DNA of 50,458 bases from an uncultured Shewanella sp. Lineage in GTDB: Bacteria; Pseudomonadota; Gammaproteobacteria; Enterobacterales; Shewanellaceae. Below the pieces are notes generated by a model, which made no database searches, was not told the origin of the DNA, and was given only the letters and a program-made list of their open reading frames with translations. Of this stretch, positions 41,537 to 50,321 are shown in pieces. A program made the position numbers and the translations under genes. The stretch covers positions 1-50,458 of the forward strand of contig NZ_CANLZC010000030.1 in NCBI RefSeq assembly GCF_947495455.1, written 5' to 3'. Position 1 is the stretch's first letter. Each line of letters starts with the position of its first letter.

Positions 41537-42061
41537 ATGGGAAAACAATATCGAACACAATATCGAACAGAAAGCGCAGTAAAAACCCTTTTATTAACCA
41601 GTTTCATCTTATCAGCCCCCGCTACATTGGCTTTTGACGGTGTCATGGTCGCCAAATCCATGGGCTTAGGGTCAAACATTCAAACTTTTTGTGCGGTAGG
41701 AAAACTTGCAACGGGAGGAGGATGTTCAGGTTCAAGTCATGTGATAAAAAGCCATCCCATTTGTTCAGCCGAGACTTTAGATTGTGAGGAAAATGCCCCC
41801 GCCATTGGCTGGAGTTGCACAGTTGATAATCCTAATAATGATAATAACTATGCCTATGCTAACTGTATCGATGTGAAGTGGCAATATTGTGCAACCGAAT
41901 CCTATGGCAGTTACTGCACTTTCGAGGGAACAAAAGTCATCAAATATGGTATCGACAACCGCTGGATTTATAAAACCTATACTGACTCTGTCGAATGCAT
42001 CAATCAGCACTTTGGCGATCCCGCCGTTGGGCTCGTTAAAGCCTGTTATGTAGTTGAATAG
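41537..42061 (+). CDS. cysteine-rich exported protein of unknown function
   Basis: The 174-residue protein has a signal peptide (cut near TLAFDG) and a mature part with about eleven cysteines, several in short CxVD, CAT and CTFE contexts, so a disulfide-rich extracellular fold is likely. It also has Asn- and Tyr-rich turns (DNPNNDNNYAYANC). AAGGAAAG precedes the ATG. I recognise no family. It lies convergent to the GMC/kelch operon and is followed by a strong hairpin. Confidence 0.6.
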   Translation: MGKQYRTQYRTESAVKTLLLTSFILSAPATLAFDGVMVAKSMGLGSNIQTFCAVGKLATGGGCSGSSHVIKSHPICSAETLDCEENAPAIGWSCTVDNPNNDNNYAYANCIDVKWQYCATESYGSYCTFEGTKVIKYGIDNRWIYKTYTDSVECINQHFGDPAVGLVKACYVVE

Positions 42062-42067
42062 TTATCA

Positions 42068-42103
42068 GCATTAACGAGGAGACAGTGGCCTCCTCGTTAA
42101 TGC
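42068..42103. terminator. perfect 14-bp stem-loop
   Basis: GCATTAACGAGGAG and CTCCTCGTTAATGC pair perfectly around an eight-base loop just after the stop of the cysteine-rich gene. There is no T-tract, so it could be a terminator needing help, or an mRNA end stabiliser. Confidence 0.55.
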
Positions 42104-42207
42104 CAAAATAAAAACACGACTTTGAAATGACCTCAGTACGTCACTTGAAGGTGAGTGGAAACAAAAATATCTTAAACTCTTACGGTAACGTATTGCATCA
42201 CTGTAAA

Positions 42208-42235
42208 TTCAACAATGTTAGTTCAACAATGTTAG
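42208..42235. repeat. 14-bp tandem duplication
   Basis: TTCAACAATGTTAG occurs twice in perfect tandem in the gap between the cysteine-rich gene and the kelch gene. It lies downstream of both genes, so it is not in a promoter of either. Confidence 0.7.
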
Positions 42236-42273
42236 AGTCATGCTGTTATAAGACAAGAAACCAACACATCAGG

Positions 42274-43314
42274 CTACTGACTAAACACTAAGAGTGAGGC
42301 CCTCGTGCCCTGAGGACCCACCTTAGATCCTCCGCCAATAACATATATCGAGTCATTTATTGTCACAGAGCCGTGCCCGTGTCTAGCTTCAGGCATATCC
42401 CTCTCCCTTTCCCATAAATCCCGATCAGGATCATAGACCCATACTTGCTGAAACACCCTACCTGTTTTCCAATGACCATTAGACCCGAACGCCTCGCCAC
42501 CTGTCACAAAGATCTTTCCATTTAATACGGTTGCAGCAAGCCCTGCTAGAGGAACTGGCAAAGGAGAAATGCTCTTCCATTTATCGATTTTTTCATCATA
42601 AACTTCCGCATATCCTAAATTTCTGGAAAGTTTTCCATATTGCCGACCACCTATAACATAAAGGTTGTCATTTAATACGGCACTGGTCGCAGAGCTTCGA
42701 GAAACACTTGCTGGAGCAGCCTCTTCCCATTTATTGTTATCAACCAACACAAAATGACGAGCTAGATCAACACTTTTTTTAGCATTCTGATCTAACGTTT
42801 TTCCACCAACAACATGGATATTGTCTTTTATTGAGGCATAAATAGATTCAGCCATTGGCATAGGTAAAGAGGGGCCATCTTCCCACTCATGACTTTTTTT
42901 AGTCAGCCTGAGTACTGTATCTTTTATTTGCCATGCATTACCTTTGACTCCGTAAAATCCACCCATTCCATATAAAAATCGATTATTAGAGACCATGCCA
43001 AGATGATGCCGTGCTTCAGGTAATACAGGGCCAAGACGCCAAGTTTGAGTGTGAGGGTTGTATATATAAATGTTAGTCGTAGGAGATAACCCATAAAATA
43101 TAGAGTCTGTCTTTGGAACGAAGCCGCCGCCGACAAATATCTCACCATCAAAAACAGCTGGATAAATTTCCTGAATTGGGGTTGCCAGCTCAGCACCTGT
43201 GCGCCAAACATAATTTAATGGCATAGCGAGTACCTGAGAAATACTGAAGGAGTCTATTCCTAAAATAGAAGTCGCCCCAACAGATTGAATAAATTGTCTT
43301 CTGGTTATTCCCAT
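42274..43314 (-). CDS. Tat-exported kelch-repeat protein
   Basis: The 346-residue protein starts with a twin-arginine signal (GITRRQFIQSVGATSILG). It has five or six kelch blades with the usual double glycine and spaced Tyr and Trp (IFVGGGF, LYGMGGF, IHVVGG, LYVIGGR, IFVTGGEAF, IYVIGGG). Kelch propellers bind proteins or sugars, and some are oxidases; I do not see a convincing galactose-oxidase copper site. The ATG at 43314 has AGAGGG upstream and replaces a TTG one codon earlier. It lies 129 bases after the GMC oxidoreductase gene on the same strand and probably forms an operon and a complex with it. Tat export suggests folding in the cytoplasm. Confidence 0.82.
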   Translation of the reverse strand: MGITRRQFIQSVGATSILGIDSFSISQVLAMPLNYVWRTGAELATPIQEIYPAVFDGEIFVGGGFVPKTDSIFYGLSPTTNIYIYNPHTQTWRLGPVLPEARHHLGMVSNNRFLYGMGGFYGVKGNAWQIKDTVLRLTKKSHEWEDGPSLPMPMAESIYASIKDNIHVVGGKTLDQNAKKSVDLARHFVLVDNNKWEEAAPASVSRSSATSAVLNDNLYVIGGRQYGKLSRNLGYAEVYDEKIDKWKSISPLPVPLAGLAATVLNGKIFVTGGEAFGSNGHWKTGRVFQQVWVYDPDRDLWERERDMPEARHGHGSVTINDSIYVIGGGSKVGPQGTRASLLVFSQ

Positions 43315-43443
43315 CAATCCCTCTAACGTCTATTATTTAAAATCGGTTGAAACCCGCACTCAATGAACATAAATATAATGGAGTAGCTACCATCATAGAT
43401 ATTGGGTTATTTATCTTAATCACTTCTTTGATTATTTGCTCAC

Positions 43444-45033
43444 TCAAATCTTTTCTAATATTTTATCCGCGGCTAAAAGCGCGATAGCCATGACTGGCGT
43501 ATTAATATTCCCAGAAGGCGCTAAAGGAAACACTGAAGCATCCACAACATGTAAGTTATCTGTGCCAATCACCACAAAATTATGATCAATAACCGCAAAG
43601 GGATCATTATAAGCCCCAACCTTAGCAGTCCCCACAGGATGATGCTTTGATTCAGTATTTTCACGGACAAAATCCACTATCTCCTGCTCAGTAGCCAAAG
43701 GACTAATGTTGATCGGTGAATAGATATTCTTTTGCACTAAATCACCAAAAAATGGCAATAAATAGTCTTTTACTCCCGTCACTAACATTTCTAAATCTGC
43801 TTGTGTTGATAATACATTAGGATCAATTAACGGATAATCTTCAGGGTTGGCACTCGCCAAGCGAACTTCTCCAACACTGGTAGCCTTAAGCGGTACAACA
43901 CTGCCATAACCTCCTGATATTTCAAACTGGTAAGTCGTCGCCTTTCTCTTTTCTGGTCCAAAAAAATTAAGGCTTGGCTGATTGAATAAAAAAGGTGCCT
44001 TAACATCTAGATTCTCATGTTTCCAAAAAGTAGACACTCCATAATGATCCCTAAGATTTTTACCGACCCCCTTCAATTCATTGTAAACAGGAATATCAAG
44101 TGCTTCTAATTCATCCCTAGGGCCTATTCCACTCAGTAGAAGGATCTTAGGCGACTGATAGGCACCAGCAGAAATAATCACACCTTTATTCGATGTAAAA
44201 TCTGTTTGAATATTGGTTCGCGTATTCAATGCGCTGACACCCACAGCTCGTGATGGATTGTTGATATCAAAGTTAACCTTGTCCACTCGATGATACGTTA
44301 AGGACACAAGCTTGACTTTGTTTTTACTCAACAATGGACGGACAAAGGCATCGTAAGAAGTACTTCGTATTCCTCCCTGTTCCCCTTCCTGTCCAGTCCA
44401 CACCGTTGGACATATTCCATTTTGCTGTCCTAGAGTACAGTCCTTCATATACTTAAAACCCAGTACCTTTTTGGCCGATTCTATATGGGAATGAGCGCCA
44501 AGCTGCTCCTTAGCATAAGTAATGGTTTTCAGTGTGCCTTTAAGTTGCTCTATATATTTAGAAATCCTATGCCATGACCAATCTTGATCGCCTATTTCAC
44601 GCGCAATATGATTAAAGTCATCACGATGACCTGTGACAAAGGCAGTGGCATTAATGGAATGGGAACCCCCTAATGTTTTTCCTTGAGGAAGATGAAAGGT
44701 AACAGGGCCGGTACCATCAGCAAACACTTGATCCTCAGTCACAAAATGCCAATTTAAAAATCCATAAGAAAACTGATTGAAAGCCACATTGTAATATTGC
44801 TTCATGTCTTTAATCGCTGGCTCTGAGTCATCACCACCCGCCTCTAATAAGAGAACGCTCTCACCTTCCTTAGCCAATTTTGCTGCAACAATACTGCCTG
44901 CCGATCCCGCGCCAACAACAATATAGTCATAACCCTTTTTGTGGCTAGAATATTCAGCATGAGTAAACGTGCTACTCGTTACTGTGAAAATAAGTGTAAA
45001 AGTGAGCGTAAGCGTCAAAAAAAATTGTTTCAT
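43444..45033 (-). CDS. exported GMC-family FAD oxidoreductase
   Basis: The 529-residue choline dehydrogenase-like enzyme has a Sec-type signal peptide (about 1-27), which is unusual in the mostly cytoplasmic family. Markers are the FAD-binding DYIVVGAGSAGSIVAAKLA, GKTLGGSHSINATAFVTG, the second GMC signature around SAGAYQSPKILLLSGIGP, the active-site His in HPVGTAKVG and its partner in SGNINTPVMA. It would oxidise an alcohol, aldehyde or sugar outside the cytoplasm; the substrate is not clear. AAAGGA precedes the ATG. The first gene of the pair with the kelch protein. Confidence 0.88.
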   Translation of the reverse strand: MKQFFLTLTLTFTLIFTVTSSTFTHAEYSSHKKGYDYIVVGAGSAGSIVAAKLAKEGESVLLLEAGGDDSEPAIKDMKQYYNVAFNQFSYGFLNWHFVTEDQVFADGTGPVTFHLPQGKTLGGSHSINATAFVTGHRDDFNHIAREIGDQDWSWHRISKYIEQLKGTLKTITYAKEQLGAHSHIESAKKVLGFKYMKDCTLGQQNGICPTVWTGQEGEQGGIRSTSYDAFVRPLLSKNKVKLVSLTYHRVDKVNFDINNPSRAVGVSALNTRTNIQTDFTSNKGVIISAGAYQSPKILLLSGIGPRDELEALDIPVYNELKGVGKNLRDHYGVSTFWKHENLDVKAPFLFNQPSLNFFGPEKRKATTYQFEISGGYGSVVPLKATSVGEVRLASANPEDYPLIDPNVLSTQADLEMLVTGVKDYLLPFFGDLVQKNIYSPINISPLATEQEIVDFVRENTESKHHPVGTAKVGAYNDPFAVIDHNFVVIGTDNLHVVDASVFPLAPSGNINTPVMAIALLAADKILEKI

Positions 45034-45287
45034 TCATAATCCTTTATTATTAATACCCTTAACAAGCAAAACGAATAGAGCTCATTAACTTAGTGATGTT
45101 CAATCCAACACAGTCATCAAAAAACAAATCACCATGGTGATTTTGCTTCTTGTGCCCACGGCTATTTATATTTAAATTATGCTTACGTTTTTGCTTTAGT
45201 TGAATTAGCCAAAGACGCTAAAAACAAGCTGACTAAAGAAAAAGTGTTCAATCAATTTTGGTATTATGCAATAAGCCCCATCTGTTT

Positions 45288-45635
45288 TTATAAACGACTC
45301 CAATATTCTGCCACTAATGTCATTCCCAACCATAAAAAGGCTGACCAAACCATAATGCTTTTCACTGGAATAAAATGAAATAACAATTGTGGATTGACTC
45401 CTAGTAGTTTGGGTTCAAGGAAAGTTTGTGGCTGAAAATCCCAACTCGTCGCCAAACGCCAATAATGTTTGGTGCTAGGATGATTACACCAGTATTGGGC
45501 ATATGACGAATAGACAGATCCTATTCCCAATATACCTAAAAACTCAATAACTGCTATCAGCTCCAAACTCAGGGGGAACCATGTCGGACCGCTTAACAAT
45601 AATATCATTAACACTAGCCATTTTTTTCTTGTCAT
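45288..45635 (-). CDS. small membrane protein of unknown function
   Basis: The 115-residue protein begins MTRKKWLVLMILLLSG and has about three hydrophobic helices. A middle loop is rich in Trp, His and Pro (YWCNHPSTKHYWRLATSWDF). AGGAAG lies upstream of the ATG at 45635, so it is preferred over a start 57 bases earlier. I recognise no family. The 254 bases between it and the GMC gene contain no sure gene, though a plus-strand frame there looks protein-like. Confidence 0.5.
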   Translation of the reverse strand: MTRKKWLVLMILLLSGPTWFPLSLELIAVIEFLGILGIGSVYSSYAQYWCNHPSTKHYWRLATSWDFQPQTFLEPKLLGVNPQLLFHFIPVKSIMVWSAFLWLGMTLVAEYWSRL

Positions 45636-45692
45636 TACACTTCCTTTTTGTCGAATGAAATAGTCATAATGTAAAAAACAAATATACTTCAT

Positions 45693-46041
45693 TTCACAAT
45701 CCTTGTAAGACTAACCCTTCTATAATGCGCATATGTGTTTATCATGTCAAACAAGTTACACCTTACTTATAGCAAAGCTGGCTTACCGCTAATACACTGT
45801 ATTTAATCACCATTTAATCAGATGCCTGAAATACTCCACTGAAGAATTAAGAATAGTGAGAAAAAACCAATCGACTTAAATTACCGATGAAGATAATCGG
45901 ATTTATTCGTTTGTTCTGTTACAGAAGTTCAAATTATCATTATTGGATAACTGATATTGTGAGTTTGTTTTTTATCTAGCGACACACTTTTATTAAGATA
46001 AAAAATTGAATAAAAATAACGTGAATATTTTCAGGAGTCAT
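45693..46041. other. intergenic region upstream of the ceramidase gene
   Basis: This stretch of about 350 bases holds no gene. It includes a short stem CCGAT with ATCGG near 45890 and AT-rich sequence that probably carries the ceramidase promoter; no clear hexamer pair with correct spacing could be defined. Confidence 0.4.
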
Positions 46042-47817
46042 ATGAAGACATTAAAATCGGTGGTAAAACCTCTAACCTTGAGCTCATTGCTACTGTCTAC
46101 GACTTTTGCCAGTGCTTTTTCTGCTCAAGCCGGTGATTGGATTGTGGGTGCAGGTATGTATGATATTACTGGGCCTGCGGCAGATCGTGGCATGGTGGGC
46201 TATGGGGATCTTGATCAAACCACTCAAGGGATCGCAACACGACTCTGGTCACGTGCATTCACTATAGGATCACCACAAAGCAATGACTTTGTGGTTTTTG
46301 TCAGTGCCGATTTACAAAGTATTCCTCAAGGTGTCCATCAAGGCGTCATGGCTAAAATTGCCGCGAACCGCACTCTCTCTCCTTTTTTAAATGAAAAGAA
46401 TGTCATGCTAACCGCGACCCATACTCATGTCGGGCCTGGCGGTTATGATCATACCGTAATGCTAAATTTAAGTGCATTAGGGTATGATGAAGATAATTAT
46501 GAGGTTATTGTCGATGGTATCTATCAATCTATTGTTAAGGCATTTGATACTCGAGCATCGGGTAATATTGAGTTTGCTCAAGGCAAATTGACGAATGCCA
46601 GCATCAACCGTAACAAATCAATTTATGCATTTAATGAAGATAAAGATGACTATGATACTGATGTCAATGACACCATGACATTATTAAAGCTCACCAAAGA
46701 TGATGGCAGTGAAATTGGTATGATTAACTGGTTTGCCGTACATAATGTGTCAAAGCAGCAAACTTATCGTTATATCAGTGGTGATAATAAGGGCATGGCC
46801 AGTCAATTATTTGAAACATCAAAAGGCAGTCAACCACCACTGAATATGGGTTTTGTTGCTGCATTTGCCAATAGTGATGAAGGGGATGTTTCGCCAAATG
46901 TGTGTGGCCCTCAAGATGGCTGTGCAGACAATGATCATGATAATGTGATGTTATCTGCAACAAAGCAATATGATATGGCGTTATCTTTATATAATAATCC
47001 TAGCAAGTCATTATCGGGTGAATTAGATTATCGTTTTCAATATGTTACCATGCATGACTATCCAGTAACTCAACAGTTTACTCATTCAGGTAAGGCTGCG
47101 CCGCTCTGCCATGCTACTGTGGGTTGGTCATTTACTGCGGGCGCGGAATGGGATGGGCCGTCCGATATGAAAGGCATTTTTGAAGGAATGACGCAAGATA
47201 ATGAAGGGACGGCTTGGAATAAAAGTGGATCTTTAATAGGAAATATTCTCTCAGGTTATCCCTTGTTAGGCATGTTAGAAGTCTTCTCGGATGTTGCGGT
47301 AGGCTCAGATCGTTACGAAGCATGCCAATACCCGAAACCGACCTTTTTAAACAGTGAATTGACTAATGGTATTGACTTATATGTTGATACTTTACCTTTT
47401 CAATTGTTTAGAATTGGTGAGTTAGCCTTAGTTGGTGTGCCTTCTGAAATGACCACTATGTCAGGTCGCAGGCTACGTAACGATGTGTTATCGGCACTAG
47501 AAGCCAGTGGTGTTAAACATGTGGTGATTGCGGGCCTAGCTAATGCCTATAGTGGTTATGTCACTACCAACGAAGAGTATGATCAGCAGTATTATGAAGG
47601 TGCCCATACGTTATTTGGCCCTAATACCTTAGCCGCTTATCGTCAAATATTTACCGGACTGGCTGAGTCCATGGCTGATGAGACACAAGTCAATACAGGA
47701 CAGACGCCCATCAATCGTAAAGATGACCAACTCATTAACACTATAGGTGTCGTTTATGACGATAAACGTTTCTGGGAATCATTTGGACAAGTCACCAAAG
47801 ATGTGTCCTCTAGCTAA
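46042..47817 (+). CDS. neutral ceramidase, N-terminal catalytic part (frameshifted gene)
   Basis: This exported amidohydrolase would cleave ceramide to sphingosine and a fatty acid. The 591 residues comprise a signal peptide (about 1-33, ending AFSAQAGDW) and the catalytic domain. ATHTHVGPGGYDH and WFAVHNVS fit zinc ligands, EGDVSPN holds the nucleophile serine, and MTTMSGRRLRNDV and SGYVTTNEEYDQQYYEGAHT fit the later ligand region. AGGAG precedes the ATG at 46042, so an earlier TTG is rejected. The frame stops at 47815-47817, but the C-terminal Ig-like domain of the family continues in the next frame. The catalytic residues seem intact; whether the shortened protein folds is unknown. Confidence 0.85.
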   Translation: MKTLKSVVKPLTLSSLLLSTTFASAFSAQAGDWIVGAGMYDITGPAADRGMVGYGDLDQTTQGIATRLWSRAFTIGSPQSNDFVVFVSADLQSIPQGVHQGVMAKIAANRTLSPFLNEKNVMLTATHTHVGPGGYDHTVMLNLSALGYDEDNYEVIVDGIYQSIVKAFDTRASGNIEFAQGKLTNASINRNKSIYAFNEDKDDYDTDVNDTMTLLKLTKDDGSEIGMINWFAVHNVSKQQTYRYISGDNKGMASQLFETSKGSQPPLNMGFVAAFANSDEGDVSPNVCGPQDGCADNDHDNVMLSATKQYDMALSLYNNPSKSLSGELDYRFQYVTMHDYPVTQQFTHSGKAAPLCHATVGWSFTAGAEWDGPSDMKGIFEGMTQDNEGTAWNKSGSLIGNILSGYPLLGMLEVFSDVAVGSDRYEACQYPKPTFLNSELTNGIDLYVDTLPFQLFRIGELALVGVPSEMTTMSGRRLRNDVLSALEASGVKHVVIAGLANAYSGYVTTNEEYDQQYYEGAHTLFGPNTLAAYRQIFTGLAESMADETQVNTGQTPINRKDDQLINTIGVVYDDKRFWESFGQVTKDVSSS

Positions 47818-48136
47818 AGTCTCGGTTAAATTCCGCTCAGGTCATCCGCAAAATAACTTTAAAACCATGGAGGCCTTTTTTGAAGTACAACGTAAGGTCA
47901 ATGGTAATTGGCAAACGGTATTGACTGAAAATGACGCCAGCACCTTATTTATTTGGATCCGTGACACCGATGCCGATTGCCTCGCATGCTCTGACTCAAA
48001 GCTGGAATGGCGCATTGATGAAGATATGCCCACGGGCACATACCGTATTCGTCACCGAGGCTATTGGAAAAGTGGTTGGACTGGCGCGTTAACGAGCTAT
48101 TCAGGGACTTCCAGTACCTTTGAGGTGAAACAATAG
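47816..48136 (+). pseudogene. C-terminal domain of the neutral ceramidase, out of frame
   Basis: Starting in the +1 frame at the stop codon, the sequence reads KVSVKFRSGHPQNNFKT and continues through FFEVQRK, TLFIWIRD, LEWRID and TGTYRIRHRGYWKSGW to FEVKQ, the C-terminal beta-sandwich of neutral ceramidases. Joined with the first part it would give about 697 residues, near the family length. Skipping one base at TAA joins the parts as DVSSS-KVSVKF, though a few linker residues may be missing. A sequencing error, a natural frameshift mutation or recoding are all possible. Confidence 0.75.
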
Positions 48137-48384
48137 CCCTATTATCACAAGGCAAGGGAGTCGTAGCTGCTCCTGTGCCTAAGATCTTGGTGGTTATTGA
48201 TCCCGTTAGTCAAAACTAGCAATCAATATGAACCAATGTGCCTTATCTTTACGCTATAAAGATAAGGCATAACGTTCAAATATCTCTATTCATTAATTTG
48301 CTGTTTTAAATTTAGCCATGAAAGACCGCCATAAACTTGTTATAATTTTTGTGTTGGCACCATGTATAGTCTAAGGCGGAAAAA

Positions 48385-49140
48385 ATGTCTGAAGAAAATA
48401 ACTATCATGATTGGTTTCGAAGTACAGTTAACCATAAAGGTGTGATGGTTAAACAGTTTTCTGATGTAAGTCAATACTTTATTAGAGATGCGGTGAATGC
48501 AAGCCATACATTAATCGATATGGGGTGCGCGTACGGTATTGCAACATTACCCATATTAGAAATGCATAAGAATATCGTAGCTTGTGATTTAAGTCAGGAA
48601 CACCTCGATATTTTAAAACAAGAAACACCAGAGAAATTGTTGCCCTATTTAACCTTAAAACAGGGTGACTTCCCTTATGATTTTTCTTTTGAAAAGAATT
48701 CAATTAGTGGCATTCACTGCTCTTATATTTTTAACCTTATGACAGCTGAAGCCGTGTCTTTAGCATTGACACATTGTTTTAATTGGTTAATTCCCGGAGG
48801 AAAGTTGTATATTAATGCTCCAACCCCTTATTTAAACGGCTTAAACTTTATTGATGAATTTCAGCGACGTGAAGCCAATGGGGAACCTTTTCCAGGTATC
48901 ATTGACAAACAGTCAATGGCAAGCTTTATTCAGCAAGGTTTACAAGAAATGATGTCCACTGATGGTCTGCTTAATTTTTTACATGTATTTACAAAGGAGA
49001 GTTTATCTAAGGTGCTCATAGAAAAAGGGTTTTTGATTGATTTCAGTCAATATTTTGATATTAAAATACCGAGTCAACTTGACCCATTGATAGGCGGAAA
49101 TGGCAAAGCATCTATTGGGATCATTGCTCGTAAACCATGA
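48385..49140 (+). CDS. class I SAM-dependent methyltransferase
   Basis: The 251-residue protein has the Rossmann-fold methyltransferase motifs: motif I LIDMGCAYGIATLPIL, the acidic end of strand 2 in NIVACDLSQEHLDIL, motif II-III around KQGDFPYDF and a post-motif LIPGGKLYINAPTP. GGCGGA lies upstream of the ATG. The substrate is unknown and the gene stands alone. It is not a close match to the well-known quinone or rRNA methyltransferases. Confidence 0.85.
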   Translation: MSEENNYHDWFRSTVNHKGVMVKQFSDVSQYFIRDAVNASHTLIDMGCAYGIATLPILEMHKNIVACDLSQEHLDILKQETPEKLLPYLTLKQGDFPYDFSFEKNSISGIHCSYIFNLMTAEAVSLALTHCFNWLIPGGKLYINAPTPYLNGLNFIDEFQRREANGEPFPGIIDKQSMASFIQQGLQEMMSTDGLLNFLHVFTKESLSKVLIEKGFLIDFSQYFDIKIPSQLDPLIGGNGKASIGIIARKP

Positions 49141-49266
49141 ACTTTAATGATAAATCCAGCTATTATTCAAATCTTCATAGTAGAAAGCAATCATAAAGAA
49201 GCCATCATAGCATCCATTATTGATTTTGTATTTGGGTTATTTTTTGATTGTTTTCTTCTTATTGGT

Positions 49267-49569
49267 TTATCTATATTGTTCGCACACAGAACCCATACGA
49301 GTCACCCGCCACATATTCATTGCACGCGCAAAAAAACAACCGCTAAAAACACCAAAAACAAGACTCAAACTGATAACAAAATGGGTGCTCTCAACCAAAG
49401 AAGAATTCAATACACTAGGCGCAGCAATAATGTATTGGGTCAAAAAGACTGCCATCATCAGAATGAGTGGTAGCCAACTTCCCGGAATAAACAAACACTT
49501 CGTCCTTGGGTCGAAATAAACCCCTTTTACAGGAAAATATTCCTTTATCACGTAACTCATAACCATCAA
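49267..49569 (-). pseudogene. membrane protein gene, probably truncated at the 5' end
   Basis: The frame encodes two hydrophobic helices separated by polar loops (SWLPLILMMAVFLTQYIIA and HFVISLSLVFGVFSGCFFA) and ends RVTRMGSVCEQYR. Reading upstream, the same frame stays open for 15 codons beyond its first possible start (LSFFAIGAWLIAL) and then meets TGA at 49615-49617. That added helix looks like part of the protein, but it has no start codon or ribosome site. The layout recalls small uncharacterised integral membrane proteins of about 160 residues. Positions 49618-49841 show nothing else. Confidence 0.4.
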
Positions 49570-49841
49570 AGCAATCAGCCAAGCGCCAATAGCAAAAAAT
49601 GATAAGCCAATTTGTCAGTTCCGATGATACCACTTGTAGTGATTATGAAGTAAAGTATTTCTTCACTAACGCCAGCTGTACAAAATAACCCAATCTATGT
49701 AATGACAAGGGAATGACACTGCATTTTCAAAGTCAAAAAAGTCAAAATAAGCTTGACTCAACGTGAAGCGTTCATATATGTCTTTGTTAATCTTAATTTT
49801 GGGTGTCTCAGTTAATCTTGGTAATTGTTTTGTTATGCGCA

Positions 49842-50321
49842 CTAGATGAATGCTCCATCAGCTGACTTAAATGCCCACACTTTGCCCATTTTGTCTGCTG
49901 CTTGCAGCATGAATAAGTAATCGTTGAAATAAAGCATATCGTAATCCGGCGTGCTACTTAGCTCAAAACGACAACTCACTTCGGAAATTTGAGCTTGGTC
50001 TGATTCTGCCAGCTGTGCGAGAGTCTTTGACTCTTCGGCTACCGAGGCCTCGCAGTTTTGAATTATTGAAAACTGAATGCCATCAAAAACCACCTTTAGT
50101 GATCCTTGTGAAATTGATACTTGAGGCGATGGCGCCTTAGAGCTTTGGTAGAAAGCTTCAATTTCATGGGCGTATTTATCTAGTGAAGGATTAATTGCTT
50201 CGCTCAATAGTATTAGTGCTTCGTACATATTTCCTTTATCGCTTAACAGCTCATTCAGCAGCAAGATAATCTTCCTGACTGCTGACGCTTTTTTAAAACA
50301 AATAAGCAAGCTAGAGTACAC
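49842..50321 (-). CDS. hypothetical protein
   Basis: A protein of 159 residues if the GTG at 50321 is used, or 128 from the ATG at 50228, which has AAGGA three bases upstream. It is acidic and probably cytoplasmic, with a helical first half and a C-terminal part rich in Asp, Phe and Tyr (DYDMLYFNDYLFMLQ). I recognise no family. The base use and two-residue codon pattern look like coding sequence. The last 137 bases of the window hold nothing I can support. Confidence 0.5.
   Translation of the reverse strand: MYSSLLICFKKASAVRKIILLLNELLSDKGNMYEALILLSEAINPSLDKYAHEIEAFYQSSKAPSPQVSISQGSLKVVFDGIQFSIIQNCEASVAEESKTLAQLAESDQAQISEVSCRFELSSTPDYDMLYFNDYLFMLQAADKMGKVWAFKSADGAFI

Noticed and set aside
47800..47820. 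Programmed +1 recoding like that of release factor 2 in the ceramidase gene
   Set aside because: There is no slippery CUU-UGA type codon pair and no internal Shine-Dalgarno element at the proper distance, so mutation or sequence error is simpler.
49147..49519. Plus-strand frames of about 100 residues after the methyltransferase
   Set aside because: They are antisense to the hydrophobic minus-strand frame, which has the more protein-like pattern, and their basic Lys/Thr-rich ends look like shadow translation.
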